A stretch of 64,000 nucleotides of DNA from Hymenobacter mucosus (GCF_900188255.1 NZ_FZNS01000004.1:248001-312000); one strand, 5' to 3'; counted from the stretch's first letter, positions 49,899 through 59,954 are shown. The notes: generated by a model not told the origin, from the sequence alone. Numbers and translations are program-made.

Positions 49899-51095
49899 AT
49901 GCTTACGCCCCGCCAGCTTTTCCTGCGCCATCAGGCCCAGACTTCCGATTTTCCCCTTCTGCTTGAGATTGAGCGCGCCGAGGGCGTGTACATGTACAGT
50001 CCGGAGGGCCACCGCTACCTCGATTTGATTTCGGGTATTGGCGTGAGCAACGTGGGGCACCGTCACCCCCGGGTGCTAGCCGCTATTCAGGATCAGCTAG
50101 ACAAGTACCTGCACCTGATGGTTTATGGTGAGGTAGTGCAGGCCCCCCCTGCCCGGCTTGCCCAAGCCCTGCACGAAACCCTACCGAGCCACCTCGACAA
50201 TGTATATTTCACAAACTCGGGTGCCGAAGCGGTGGAAGGGGCCCTCAAGCTGGCGAAGCGCCACACGGGCCGCACGGGCTTGCTATCCAGCTTCAATGCC
50301 TACCACGGCTCTACGCACGGGGCCCTTAGCATTACAGGTTCCGAGGGTTTCAAAAACGCCTTCCGGCCCTTGCTCCCCGATGTACGCCACTTCCGGCACA
50401 ACAATTTCGAGGACCTAGAGCTGATTGATGAGCACACAGCCGCCGTAGTGATTGAAACTGTGCAGGGCGAAGCGGGCGTGCGGGTGCCGGCCCCGGGCTA
50501 CCTACCCGCCCTACGCCAACGCTGCACGGAAGTAGGCGCCCTGCTCATCCTCGATGAAATTCAGTGCGGCTTTGGCCGAACCGGTACTTTCTGGGCTTTC
50601 CAGCAGTTTGGCATTGAACCTGATATTCTGCTTACGGCCAAGGGCATGGGCGGCGGTATGCCCATCGGGGCCTTTATCTCATCTCAGGAAATCATGGCCG
50701 GATTTAAAACCAATCCCATTCTTGGCCATTGCACCACGTTTGGGGGGCATCCGGTATCCTGCGCGGCGGCGCTGGCTACGCTACGCGTCATTCAAGAGGA
50801 AAACTTGCTGGCCGGCGTGGCCGAGAAAGGGGCGCGCTTCCGGCGGCAGCTTGTGCACCCGGCCATTCGCGACGTGCGGGGCTGTGGCCTGCTACTAGCC
50901 GTGGAGTTCGACTCTTTCGACGTGCTTAAGCCCATCATCGACCGGGCCCTGTGGCATGAGCACCTGCTAACCGACTGGTTTCTGTTCTGCGACAACTCCT
51001 TGCGGATTGCTCCGCCCCTCACCATCACCGACGAGCAAATTGATGCAGCCTGTGCGGCACTGCTGCGCGCTGTAGAAGAAACAGCAGGGCACTAA
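49899..51095 (+). CDS. Class III (aspartate aminotransferase family) PLP aminotransferase
   Basis: 398 aa from ATG 49899. Fold type I class III: PLP-phosphate site NSGAEAVEGALKLAKRHTGR (about 106-125), Asp in LLILDEIQCGFGRTGTFWAF (about 215-234) and the Schiff-base Lys in LLTAKGMGGGMPIGAF (about 248-263, Lys near 252). Could act on acetylornithine, ornithine or a beta-amino acid; motif reading does not decide. An isolated gene, no arginine cluster nearby. Confidence 0.9.
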   Translation: MLTPRQLFLRHQAQTSDFPLLLEIERAEGVYMYSPEGHRYLDLISGIGVSNVGHRHPRVLAAIQDQLDKYLHLMVYGEVVQAPPARLAQALHETLPSHLDNVYFTNSGAEAVEGALKLAKRHTGRTGLLSSFNAYHGSTHGALSITGSEGFKNAFRPLLPDVRHFRHNNFEDLELIDEHTAAVVIETVQGEAGVRVPAPGYLPALRQRCTEVGALLILDEIQCGFGRTGTFWAFQQFGIEPDILLTAKGMGGGMPIGAFISSQEIMAGFKTNPILGHCTTFGGHPVSCAAALATLRVIQEENLLAGVAEKGARFRRQLVHPAIRDVRGCGLLLAVEFDSFDVLKPIIDRALWHEHLLTDWFLFCDNSLRIAPPLTITDEQIDAACAALLRAVEETAGH

Positions 51096-51102
51096 AATAC
51101 CA

Positions 51103-51135
51103 CGGGCCGCCTCGCACAGTAGTGCAGGCGGCCCG
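51103..51135. terminator. Stem-loop between aminotransferase and TerB-like genes
   Basis: CGGGCCGCCT and GGCGGCCCG arms with GCAC/GTGC inner stem and one bulge; no T-run. It lies between convergent genes. Confidence 0.5.
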
Positions 51136-51158
51136 TAGTGGCTTGCTTGTAGCAGTGT

Positions 51159-51608
51159 TTACTGTTTACCTTGCAAGTCGTTGTAGTTTAGAAAAGCTTG
51201 GGTTTCCTCCTTGATTTGTTCACGAGGCAGGCCGTCTTTCACGCCCATAGAGATCTTGCGGACGAGTACACCTACAATGGCTTTGCGGAAGCCGAGTTTT
51301 TCGGCCATATCAATGCAGAAATCCATTTCGTGGTCGTCTACTACGCCATCGGCCAGCATCATGTCCACAAGGTCGAATATCTGGTCGAAGCGCTCCGAGT
51401 CGTTTTCGGGGAGCACCATTGCTACTCGCCCAGCGTTGCCCACTATGGTGCGCACCTCATCGGCACGCATGCCATTTTTCTTTCCTACGGCTACAATGAA
51501 GTTCATTTCCCGTTCGTCAATATGACCATCGGCTTTGGCCAGTGCTGCTAGGTTGATGAGGTGGCTTTTGACTTTCTTGGTCTGCTCGTTTTCAAAAAAA
51601 CCAAACAT
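51159..51608 (-). CDS. TerB-like protein
   Basis: 149 aa, soluble. Two acidic TerB-type repeats, LAALAKADGHIDEREMNFIV (about 20-39) and VDMMLADGVVDDHEMDFCID (about 82-101), each with the D-G-x-x-D-x-x-E metal-binding spacing. TerB domains bind Ca or Mn and sense metal or stress; the physiological role is not known outside tellurite loci, and no other ter gene is near. Confidence 0.82.
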   Translation of the reverse strand: MFGFFENEQTKKVKSHLINLAALAKADGHIDEREMNFIVAVGKKNGMRADEVRTIVGNAGRVAMVLPENDSERFDQIFDLVDMMLADGVVDDHEMDFCIDMAEKLGFRKAIVGVLVRKISMGVKDGLPREQIKEETQAFLNYNDLQGKQ

Positions 51609-51867
51609 ACTGGCGGGGCTTAAGTAGACGGTGGGTTGGAGGAGTGTGGAGCGCGTGCCGCCGGGTTAGAGAATTACCCAAAAGGCAGGTGGGTAATATA
51701 CCGGAAAGAGCACGCAGTTGCAACAGCTCTGTTTACGAGGTTGGGAAAAAAAAGGCTGTTTGGGTGCTTCATTTTGAGATTACATCACTAGAAGGCTTTA
51801 CTTTCCCGTAGGATTTGCCACCTTTGCCGGCTCCGGCCTTCGGGCTTTTGTTTGAGTACTGAGAGTT

Positions 51868-52842
51868 ATGATGAAACGAATAGCGGTTTTCACCAGCGGA
51901 GGCGACGCCCCAGGCATGAATGCCTGCATCCGGGCAGTAGTACGTACGGCCGTTTACCACGGCATCGAAGTATATGGCATCATGCGCGGCTACAGCGGCA
52001 TGATCAAGGGCGAGTTTGTGAAGCTAGATTCTGCATCTGTGGCCAACACGATTCAGAAGGGCGGCACCATTCTTAAATCTGCTCGCAGCCAGAAGTTTCT
52101 CACCAAGGAAGGCCGACAGGAAGCCTTCGATCAGCTCGTCAACCACGGCATTGATGGCCTGGTAGCTATTGGTGGCAACGGTACGTTTACGGGTGCTACC
52201 ATCTTCGAGCAGGAATTTGGTATTCCCACGGTGGGCGCCCCTGGGACCATCGACAATGACCTCTACGGCACCGATTATACCATTGGCTACGACACGGCCG
52301 TAAACACCGCCCTAGAGGCTATCGACAAAATTCGGGATACGGCTGATTCCCACGACCGGTGCTTCTTCGTGGAAGTGATGGGCCGCGACTCGGGCTACAT
52401 TGCCATTCCGTGCGCTATTGGCGGCGGGGCCGAAATCGTGATGATCCCGGAAACGCAAATGTCAACGGAGGCGGTAATTGCGAACCTGAAAACCAGCTGG
52501 GAACGGTCTAAAACCTCTTTCCTAGTAGTCATAGCAGAAGGTGAGGAAGAAGGCAATGTACACGCCGTGGCCCAGCAGGTAAAGGCCGCTATTCCGCAGC
52601 TCGATACCCGCGTAACCATCATTGGCCACATCCAGCGCGGGGGCTCCCCTTCCGCCTCCGACCGGATGCTAGCCTCGCAAATCGGTATTGCCGCGGTAGA
52701 AGGTTTGATGAACGGCATGCGCAACGTGATGGCCGGTATCGTAGACCGCAAGCTGGTTTATACCCCCTTCGCCGACACTATTCATAAAAAGAAAATGATC
52801 AACCAAAGCTTCATGCGCATGGTTGAAATCTTGAGTGTGTAG
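51868..52842 (+). CDS. pfkA: 6-phosphofructokinase
   Basis: 324 aa. Phosphorylates fructose 6-phosphate in glycolysis. SGGDAPGMNACIRAVVR (10-26), catalytic Asp in APGTIDNDLYGTDYTIGYDTA (about 123-143; TIDND intact), VEVMGRDSGYIA, and IGHIQRGGSPSASDRMLAS are all present. The Gly that follows in the second nucleotide motif and Gly of PGTIDND point to ATP, not PPi. Unusual: the motif normally reading GGDGS is GGNGT (Asn104), so the Mg-binding Asp (E. coli Asp103) is replaced. A CACCTTTG box (51819-51826) may be the promoter. Confidence 0.92.
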   Translation: MMKRIAVFTSGGDAPGMNACIRAVVRTAVYHGIEVYGIMRGYSGMIKGEFVKLDSASVANTIQKGGTILKSARSQKFLTKEGRQEAFDQLVNHGIDGLVAIGGNGTFTGATIFEQEFGIPTVGAPGTIDNDLYGTDYTIGYDTAVNTALEAIDKIRDTADSHDRCFFVEVMGRDSGYIAIPCAIGGGAEIVMIPETQMSTEAVIANLKTSWERSKTSFLVVIAEGEEEGNVHAVAQQVKAAIPQLDTRVTIIGHIQRGGSPSASDRMLASQIGIAAVEGLMNGMRNVMAGIVDRKLVYTPFADTIHKKKMINQSFMRMVEILSV

Positions 52843-52860
52843 CTTTTACGCAAGCTCAAC

Positions 52861-52904
52861 AAAAGAGGCGGCAACTTACCCAAGTGGTAATTGTCGCCTC
52901 TTTT
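52861..52904 (+). terminator. Terminator after pfkA
   Basis: AAAAGAGGCGGCAACTTACC pairs with GGTAATTGTCGCCTCTTTT (few mismatches) around CAAGT, ending in TTTT. Confidence 0.85.
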
Positions 52905-52965
52905 GCTATTATAGCCCTCCGAAAGCCATCTTTATAATCCCTTAGTCCGTCTTGATAGCCTTATT

Positions 52966-53607
52966 ATGAAACACTTGTATCAAAGAATCCTTTTTTCCGC
53001 GCTGCTGGCTCCCCTCGCCCTTCCCGTACTAGCGCAGTCTGCCACCGAAGCCCCCGCTACTCGCGCCAGCTGGCACTTGGGGGTTGGGTCAGCAGGCGTA
53101 GGTACTGGTGATTATATGGCCCTGAAAGCCCACCTAGAGTACGCACCGCTACTGGGCCGGCACTTGGGCACGGGCACCCGGCTCGCTTTTATCGGAGGCA
53201 GCCGCGAATCTTACAGCACCGTGTTTAACCCAGATGTAGTAGCGGGTATCGGCGTGACAGTGCCCTACGCCATGTCGTACGAGGCCGTGAATCTAGAGCA
53301 GGAAGTGTACGTCTACCCCTTCGGCAACGACAAACAGGTGTTGTTTGCGCTAGGTGGCGGCGGCTATGTGGGCTACTCCAACCGCTACGGCGCTCCGGCA
53401 ACACGCCTTGACTTCACTACGGGCGTCAAAACGCTTACCCTCGACCACGAACAGGGCTTGCACGCGGGCTATATGTTTTCTCTTAACCTCGATGTAGCAC
53501 TCGGGGCTTCTCGCAACTGGCTGGCCGGCGGCAAGGCTTCATTTCAAAATGACACCTTTGGTAACTCCCTGGCTACCCTTCAACTGAAAGTGGGCCGCCG
53601 GTTTTAG
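52966..53607 (+). CDS. Hypothetical outer-membrane beta-barrel protein
   Basis: 213 aa with a signal peptide (about 1-23, ends LAQS). Alternating strands (WHLGVGSAGVGTGDYMALK, YVYPFGNDKQVLFALGGGGYVGY, LATLQLKVGRRF) and the C-terminal Phe suggest an outer-membrane barrel. Function unknown. It lies on its own, between terminators. Confidence 0.7.
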   Translation: MKHLYQRILFSALLAPLALPVLAQSATEAPATRASWHLGVGSAGVGTGDYMALKAHLEYAPLLGRHLGTGTRLAFIGGSRESYSTVFNPDVVAGIGVTVPYAMSYEAVNLEQEVYVYPFGNDKQVLFALGGGGYVGYSNRYGAPATRLDFTTGVKTLTLDHEQGLHAGYMFSLNLDVALGASRNWLAGGKASFQNDTFGNSLATLQLKVGRRF

Positions 53608-53647
53608 CTAAGCGCGCAGTCTCTGGTCAAATATGACTACTTATTCC

Positions 53648-53683
53648 AAGCCCCGCCTCCCTTGTCCGGAAGCGGGGCTTTTT
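53648..53683 (+). terminator. Terminator after barrel gene
   Basis: AAGCCCCGC pairs with GCGGGGCTT across a short inner stem, then T5. Confidence 0.85.
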
Positions 53684-53725
53684 GGCATTATTGCGCTACT
53701 TATGGCGGTGCTAGTACCCCATACC

Positions 53726-54631
53726 TTACCACTTCACTTCGTCCGGGTGAAACCACTGGTAGGCGGGGTCCCGGCGGAGCCAGGTGAGTTGGCGCTTGGC
53801 ATAGCGCCGAGAATTGCGCTTGAGTAAGCGCACTGCCTCATTGTAATCGTACTGGCCCTCGAAATAGCTAAATAGCTCCTGGTAGCCTACTGTTTGGAGG
53901 GCATTATGGTGGCGAAACGGATATAGGCGCCGGGCTTCATCCTCCAGGCCAGCCGCCAGCATCTGGTCCATGCGCTGATCAATGCGCTGGTAAAGTTCTT
54001 CCCGCTCCCGGGTCAGGGCTATTTTGACGATGCGAAAAGGCCGCTCGGTTGTTTTGCGGGTGCCGTGGAAGGAGCTAAAAGGCTGCCCCGTGGCACGCGT
54101 GATTTCCAGGGCCCGCAGAACCCGCTGCGGGTTCTGGCGGTCGATGCGGGCGTACGTGACGGGGTCAAGCCGCTCGAGCTCTTGTGATAGCACATGTAGC
54201 CCTTGTGCCATTAGTTCTTGCTGCAACTGCTCACGCACGGCGGGCGGAGCCGCAGGCAGGTCGTCGAACCCTTCCGTAACGGCTTGCAGGTACAGCCCCG
54301 AGCCGCCCGTAAGGAGCACCACCTGATGCCGCTGGAACAACTCGGCCAGTAAAGCCAAGACATCTTGCTCAAAGCGGCCTGCGTTATATTCCTCCCGAAT
54401 GCTATGCGAGTCAATAAAATGATGCGGCACGCCTTGCATTTCGGCGAGCGTGGGTTTGGCCGTACCAATGGTTAGTTCCCGAAAGAACTGCCGTGAGTCG
54501 GCCGACACGACTTCGGTGTGCAGGTGTTGAGCCAAGCGTACGCACAGGTCGGTTTTGCCTACCGCAGTGGGGCCCGTAACAACGAGTAGCGTGGGCTCAG
54601 TAGTAGCAATCAGGTCGGAAATTAACTTCAT
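53726..54631 (-). CDS. miaA: tRNA dimethylallyltransferase
   Basis: 301 aa from ATG 54631. Adds a dimethylallyl group to A37 of tRNAs reading UNN codons. P-loop VVTGPTAVGKTDLCVRLA (about 17-34), DSRQFFRELTIGTAKPT (substrate loop, about 44-60) and GSGLYLQAV, ARRLYPFRHHNALQTVGYQEL near the end are MiaA motifs. Its ATG overlaps the TGA of the glycosyltransferase gene (ATGA). Confidence 0.95.
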   Translation of the reverse strand: MKLISDLIATTEPTLLVVTGPTAVGKTDLCVRLAQHLHTEVVSADSRQFFRELTIGTAKPTLAEMQGVPHHFIDSHSIREEYNAGRFEQDVLALLAELFQRHQVVLLTGGSGLYLQAVTEGFDDLPAAPPAVREQLQQELMAQGLHVLSQELERLDPVTYARIDRQNPQRVLRALEITRATGQPFSSFHGTRKTTERPFRIVKIALTREREELYQRIDQRMDQMLAAGLEDEARRLYPFRHHNALQTVGYQELFSYFEGQYDYNEAVRLLKRNSRRYAKRQLTWLRRDPAYQWFHPDEVKW

Positions 54632-55770
54632 AGGGAAGCAGCAACAGGAACAGAAACGGGTAGAGCACACCCTGGCAGGGTGGCGTACAGGGCGAGCAGG
54701 CGAGCTTCTTCACTCTGCCAGTTCAGTGCTTGCCGGGCGTGGCGGCAGTTTCGGCGAAGCTGCTGATACCGGGCCACATTACCACCGGGCAAAAGGCGGT
54801 TGAGAGCCGCCGCCACTGCCGCTGAGCTAAGCGGGGCAGCTACCAGCTCTGCTACCTCATACTGGTCGTTGAGGGCGCGGTACTCAGGAAAGTCCACTAC
54901 TACTTGCGGAATACCGGCGTGTAAATAATCGAAGAACTTGTTGGCTAGGGAGTAATAGTAGCTCAGTCCTTGATTTTCGAGTAGCATGACGCCTACCGCG
55001 GCCCGGCGTGTAATGGCCCTAAGCTCGAGTGGCAGCACAAAGCCACGAAATTCTACCTGCCCACTGGCTAGCAAGCCCAGCCGTTCGGCCTGCGCCCGCA
55101 ACGCCCCGGATAAGTCGCCCTCCCCGCATACTACTAAGCGCCCGTGCACGTGGGGCATAGCATCCAACAGCACTTCCATGCCCCGGCCGGCATTCAGAGC
55201 GCCTTGGTACAGGATGTAGCCTTCGGTAGGCTCCTCCGCATGTGGCTCCAAACGGCTGATATTGCGAATCACGTGAAAGGGACAGCCGTAGCGCTGCGCA
55301 AATACGTGGGCCAGCGCCGGGCCTACTGTATAGGCGAGGTGGGCACGAGGCACCACAAAGGCTTCTACTCGTCGCCAGAGGCGCTGCACGGCAGGACGGG
55401 CGACTACCTCGGGTACCTCTGTAAATAGCTCGTGGGCATCGTACACAAACGGCTGCCCGCCCAAACGGGCGCGCAGCCACACCGGCAGGGCCGTATCCAA
55501 ATCGATAGCGCACCAGGCAGATGCCCTCTTGCGCAACAGAAATAGCAGCAGCCGCAGGTTGTACTCCAGGTAAAATAATTTCCCCCGGGTATTCCAGCAC
55601 CGCAGACGATGTTGCTGGTAGGGCTGCGCCGTGAGCGGACGTGAGGTGGGCCACTCCCGCCCTATCAGCAATACGGCGTAGCCGGCAGCCGCAAGGGAGC
55701 CACAAATGCGCTGCATCCGCTGGTCGTAGTTGAGGTCGGTAGTGACGGTGAAGACGAGGCGGGGCGGCAT
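54628..55770 (-). CDS. Glycosyltransferase (GT4-like)
   Basis: 380 aa from ATG 55770 (MPPRLVFTVTTDLNYDQRM); the frame is open further to 55848. Two Rossmann-like domains: N-terminal (CGSLAAAGYAVLLIGREWP; PFVYDAHELFTEVPEV) and C-terminal with ILYQGALNAGRGMEVLLDAM (about 190-210) and LSYYYSLANKFFDYLHAGIP, which fits the E-x7-E-like donor site of group 1 enzymes. Sugar and acceptor unknown. Coupled to miaA by overlap. Confidence 0.82.
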   Translation of the reverse strand: MPPRLVFTVTTDLNYDQRMQRICGSLAAAGYAVLLIGREWPTSRPLTAQPYQQHRLRCWNTRGKLFYLEYNLRLLLFLLRKRASAWCAIDLDTALPVWLRARLGGQPFVYDAHELFTEVPEVVARPAVQRLWRRVEAFVVPRAHLAYTVGPALAHVFAQRYGCPFHVIRNISRLEPHAEEPTEGYILYQGALNAGRGMEVLLDAMPHVHGRLVVCGEGDLSGALRAQAERLGLLASGQVEFRGFVLPLELRAITRRAAVGVMLLENQGLSYYYSLANKFFDYLHAGIPQVVVDFPEYRALNDQYEVAELVAAPLSSAAVAAALNRLLPGGNVARYQQLRRNCRHARQALNWQSEEARLLALYATLPGCALPVSVPVAASL

Positions 55771-55886
55771 GAGGACACAACAGACAACGGGGTCTGGGAT
55801 ATTTTCTTCAAATTTAGGAAGTAAAACGTGTGCAGACTGCCTTCCCACTACTTGGGAGCCCGTAGTCAGCCCTTCTTCTACCGAGA

Positions 55887-58800
55887 ATGTCTATTCGTCC
55901 TCATCTCACGCCAGAATCAACGCCACCCGCGGCGGCTGGCCCTGATCTATTCCGCGCTTTTTTTGATCAGGCCTACGATGCCCAGTTGTTATATGATGAA
56001 CATGGTGCCCTTATTGAATGTAACCAAACAGCCCTAAAGCTGTTGGGCATCTCCCGGGAGATGCTACTGGCCTCGGGGCTCATGTCCTTCACAGTACCCT
56101 CCGAAAAGGAATGGCCCGAACACTGGGAGTCAGAAACCCAGCTGCGCGAGGCGGTACTGCACACGGCACGCACCGGGGAAGGGTACTCCCGCTGGTGGAA
56201 CGGCCAGCGCGTGGACCGCACCCCGCTGCATGGGTGGGTGACCCTGCACCGGGTAGATACCCCCGTTGGCACGCGCGTGCAGCTTACCTTACGCGACGTA
56301 ACCCGCGGCCAGCGCAAGCACGAAGAGCCGATGCTGCAAGGCATGGTGGAGCGTACCCAAACGCAGATTCGGGACCTGCTCTCGCGCACTAACATGAGCT
56401 ACGTGCTCATGGACCGGGAAGGCGTGATTCAAGATGTCAACGAGTACTTCCTGGATTTCACGGAGTACCGCCGCGAGGAAGTGGTAGGGCAAAGCTACCA
56501 CGAGCTATTTGCCTCGCCCCTGGAGGTGCAGTCCCAGCGCATGACCTACCGCCGGGCCATTGAGGACAACCATCTGCATGACTTCTACGAGCGGGCTTTA
56601 CTTACAAAGTCGGGGCAGCACCGCTTGGTGCACTGGCACGCCGAGTTCATGCGCAACTTCGACGGGGCCATTACGGGTATATTCGTGGTAGGCCGCGACC
56701 TAACGGACCGCCACGTGACGGCCCGCGCCCTCACCGACAACCGGAACCGGCTCCAAGACTTTCTCGACAATGCCCACGACCTCATTCAGAACCTGAGCAT
56801 TGATAACCGCTTCCTGTTCGTGAATAAGGCGTGGAAGGAAAAGCTAGGGTACGAGGACGAGGATCTGCCCCACCTTACCCTATCCGATGTGGTGCACCCC
56901 TACTACAAGGCCAAGCTTCTCTACCAACTGCGCAACCTGTACAAGGGCGAGAAAGTGAATAAGCTGGAAACGGTGTTTCTCACTAAAACCGGCAAGCCAG
57001 TTCACCTCATTGGCTCCATCTCCTGCTCCTGGCAAGACGACGAGCCCGTGAGCACGCGCGCCATTCTGCACGACATTACGGACCGCATCAAGGCCGAGCG
57101 CCTGCAGAAAGTTTACTACAGCATTGCCAACCTGGCTATCAGCTCCAAAGATTTGCATTCCCTGTACGGGGCCATTCATCGGGAGCTGAGCAAGATTATT
57201 GAAACCAACAACTTCTACATCGCCCTCTGCGATGAAGCCCGCACCCAGCTGCAGTTTGCGTATTACGTAGACCAAAACAGCCAAAGCGACCAGCCGATGA
57301 TGGCCCGCCCGTTTTCGTCGGGGGTATCAGAATATATTATCCGGACCGGGCGGCCGCAGTTTCTACTGCGCCAAGAGCTGCAGGACCTCATTAGCAGTGG
57401 CACCATCACGGCGTATGGACTAATGCCAGAAGTAATGCTGTGCTCACCCTTGAGCATTGGCGAACGGATCATTGGCGTAATTGCCGTGCAGGACTACCAA
57501 AAGGCCGATGCCTACGCGGCAGCCGATATTGAGATTCTGCACTTTATCTCGAACCAGGTGGCCTTGGCCATTGAGCGTAAGCGCAATGAAGTTCAGATTC
57601 AAAAGCAAAACGCCCGTCTGAACGCAATTTTCGAGAGTGGCTCCCACTTGATGTGGTCCGTAGATACTCACTCCCGCTTATCATCCTTCAACCGCAATTA
57701 CGCGGCCTATTTCCTGCGCCGCAACGGGGTATACCCTGCCCTCAACATCAACCTCTGGCAGGCCGACTTGGCCTTGATGGAGAAAGAAGCGCGCGATGCT
57801 TTCGTAGAAAACTACCGGCGGGCCTTCCAGGGTCATCCGCAACGCTTTGAGGTGCGCCTGCGCGACGCGCGGGGCCAGGATAGCTGGCGCGAGATTTATC
57901 TTAACCCCATTTACCTCGACGATGGCTCATTCGAGGAAATATCGGGCATTGCGCACGACGTGACCGATAAGAAACGCTCCCAGCTGGAGCTGGCGGCGCA
58001 AGAAGAGAAGTTCCGGGCTATCTTTGAGTCGTTCCAGGATGTGTACTACCGCACCGATGAAAAGGGCCTGCTAACCTTGGTGAGCCCGTCGGTACAGGAA
58101 ATGCTAGGCTACGAGCCCGACGAAATTACGGGCACCGCCATTACCGACTACTACCTCTACCCGCATGAGCTGAACGCTTTGCTGGAGAGCTTACAAAATA
58201 CCCGGGAGGCACGCAACTTTGAGCTAGCCATGCGCCACAAAGACGGGCACGCGGTAAGTGTGCTGGTAAATGCCCGGCATGTGAAAAACGGCGGCGGTAC
58301 CGAAGGCATCGGGCGCGACATCACCGAGCTGAAAAAGATGCAGGACGACCTGCGGGCCGCCAAAGATGAAGCTGAAGCAGCCCTGCACGCCAAAACGCAA
58401 TTCCTGGCCAACATGAGCCACGAATTGCGCACGCCGATGAATGGCATCATTGGCATGATTGACCTGCTGCACCAGACGGTAGCATCGGAGGAGCAGGAAG
58501 AATACGTTGACACCCTGCGTAAATCGTCGGATGCGCTGCTGGCCATTTTGAACGACATTCTGGACCTTTCCAAAATTCAGGCGGGCAAGCTGCAACTCAG
58601 CGAGGCGGGCATCGACTTGCACTATACCCTCGACAAAATTCACTCTTTGTTTGCTAATCGGGCCAACCAGAAAGAGCTGCACTTCACCTACCACATTGCT
58701 CCGAATACGCCGCGCTTCATCATTACCGATGAAACACGCTTGCTACAGATTCTGAGCAACCTCACGTCTAACGCCATTAAGTTTACGGCCCAGGGCTCGG

Positions 58801-59954
58801 TGAGCATTCAGGTTTCTTCGGTGGCAGTAACTGGCTCAGAGCATACCCTGCGCTTTGCCGTCTCAGACTCGGGTATAGGCATCTCGGAGGAAAACGAGAA
58901 GCTCCTGTTCACCAACTTCACCCAGCTGGATACCACGCCCACGAAAGCCTTCGGGGGTACGGGCCTGGGGTTAGCCATCAGCAAACAGCTAGCCGAGCTG
59001 CTGGGAGGCGAAATTGGCGTAACCTCAAACGTAGGGCAGGGCTCCACGTTCTGGTTTACCATGTGCTGCCAGGTAGCCTACAACGAGGAGGAAATTGTGC
59101 AGGAGCGCCTCACGGCCCGGGAAAAAGCCCAGGAGGTAGTTCGCTTCGATACTGCGCCGCGCGTACTGCTCGTCGATGACAATCCTATCAACCAGCAAGT
59201 GGCATCTCGACTACTGGATAAGCTGGGCTGCGACGTGGATGTGGCTCACGACGGCTTTGAAGCCATCAGCAAGGCTACCCACCAGAACCGCTACGAATTG
59301 ATCTTCATGGACATCCAGATGCCGGAAATGGATGGCGTAACGGCCATGCGTGAAATTCGGCAGCGCTTAGGAGACCAATGTCCGCCGGTTGTAGCCATGA
59401 CGGCCTACTCCATGAAGGAGGACGCCGAGCGGTTTGTGCAACAAGGCATGGACGACTACGTGTCGAAGCCAGTGAAAAGCCAGGACCTGTATACGGTGCT
59501 CCGGCGCTGGACTACGGGCCGCAGTAGCGTACTGCTGGCTACTACTCCCGTAGATATTGCCGACGACAGCCCCGCCCAGGAGCCCCTAGAGGCCCCAGCA
59601 CCACCTGCGCCCGAGGGCATTGACTTGGCCATTCTGGAACAATTGCGCCAGTTGGGCGGCGGCGAGTTTGCGGCCCAACTCTACCAGGATTTCGAGCAGG
59701 AAGCCGGCCAGCTCCTCGATGAAGCTGCCGTATTAGTGAACGACGGGCAGTATCAGCAGATCTTGCCTCACCTTCACCAACTAAAAGGCACTGGCTTTAC
59801 TTTGGGCATTAACTCACTGGCGGAGTGCGCTAAAAACTTGGAACATGATCTGAAGAATGGCCGTTTTGAAGGGATAACCCAGGATTTCCAAACCTTGCTG
59901 CGTTATTTTGCACAATTTGCCGCCGAATATCCGGGTGTCACTCAAGCGCCTTGA
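55887..59954 (+). CDS. Multi-PAS hybrid sensor histidine kinase with receiver and Hpt domains
   Basis: 1355 aa, no membrane segment seen, so a cytosolic sensor. In order: PAS (about 20-135), PAS (about 165-280, SYVLMDREGVIQDVNEYFLD), PAS (about 290-405), GAF (about 415-560), PAS (about 575-695), PAS (about 705-825), HisKA with His845 in ANMSHELRTPMNG, HATPase with N box SNLTSNAIKFTAQG, GTGLGLAI (about 950-1065), receiver with Asp1142 in ELIFMDIQMPEMDG and Hpt with His1297 in HQLKGTGF. A full phosphorelay is thus in one chain. No output domain; the adjacent lone receiver could be a target. The stimulus is unknown. Confidence 0.93.
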   Translation: MSIRPHLTPESTPPAAAGPDLFRAFFDQAYDAQLLYDEHGALIECNQTALKLLGISREMLLASGLMSFTVPSEKEWPEHWESETQLREAVLHTARTGEGYSRWWNGQRVDRTPLHGWVTLHRVDTPVGTRVQLTLRDVTRGQRKHEEPMLQGMVERTQTQIRDLLSRTNMSYVLMDREGVIQDVNEYFLDFTEYRREEVVGQSYHELFASPLEVQSQRMTYRRAIEDNHLHDFYERALLTKSGQHRLVHWHAEFMRNFDGAITGIFVVGRDLTDRHVTARALTDNRNRLQDFLDNAHDLIQNLSIDNRFLFVNKAWKEKLGYEDEDLPHLTLSDVVHPYYKAKLLYQLRNLYKGEKVNKLETVFLTKTGKPVHLIGSISCSWQDDEPVSTRAILHDITDRIKAERLQKVYYSIANLAISSKDLHSLYGAIHRELSKIIETNNFYIALCDEARTQLQFAYYVDQNSQSDQPMMARPFSSGVSEYIIRTGRPQFLLRQELQDLISSGTITAYGLMPEVMLCSPLSIGERIIGVIAVQDYQKADAYAAADIEILHFISNQVALAIERKRNEVQIQKQNARLNAIFESGSHLMWSVDTHSRLSSFNRNYAAYFLRRNGVYPALNINLWQADLALMEKEARDAFVENYRRAFQGHPQRFEVRLRDARGQDSWREIYLNPIYLDDGSFEEISGIAHDVTDKKRSQLELAAQEEKFRAIFESFQDVYYRTDEKGLLTLVSPSVQEMLGYEPDEITGTAITDYYLYPHELNALLESLQNTREARNFELAMRHKDGHAVSVLVNARHVKNGGGTEGIGRDITELKKMQDDLRAAKDEAEAALHAKTQFLANMSHELRTPMNGIIGMIDLLHQTVASEEQEEYVDTLRKSSDALLAILNDILDLSKIQAGKLQLSEAGIDLHYTLDKIHSLFANRANQKELHFTYHIAPNTPRFIITDETRLLQILSNLTSNAIKFTAQGSVSIQVSSVAVTGSEHTLRFAVSDSGIGISEENEKLLFTNFTQLDTTPTKAFGGTGLGLAISKQLAELLGGEIGVTSNVGQGSTFWFTMCCQVAYNEEEIVQERLTAREKAQEVVRFDTAPRVLLVDDNPINQQVASRLLDKLGCDVDVAHDGFEAISKATHQNRYELIFMDIQMPEMDGVTAMREIRQRLGDQCPPVVAMTAYSMKEDAERFVQQGMDDYVSKPVKSQDLYTVLRRWTTGRSSVLLATTPVDIADDSPAQEPLEAPAPPAPEGIDLAILEQLRQLGGGEFAAQLYQDFEQEAGQLLDEAAVLVNDGQYQQILPHLHQLKGTGFTLGINSLAECAKNLEHDLKNGRFEGITQDFQTLLRYFAQFAAEYPGVTQAP

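Noticed and set aside
51159..51608. Tellurite resistance locus
   Set aside because: Only one TerB-like gene is present; no other ter gene is near.
55019..55780. 253-codon open frame in another frame of the glycosyltransferase gene
   Set aside because: Arg/Ala/Pro-rich shadow with no motif; the overlapping frame is a recognisable glycosyltransferase.
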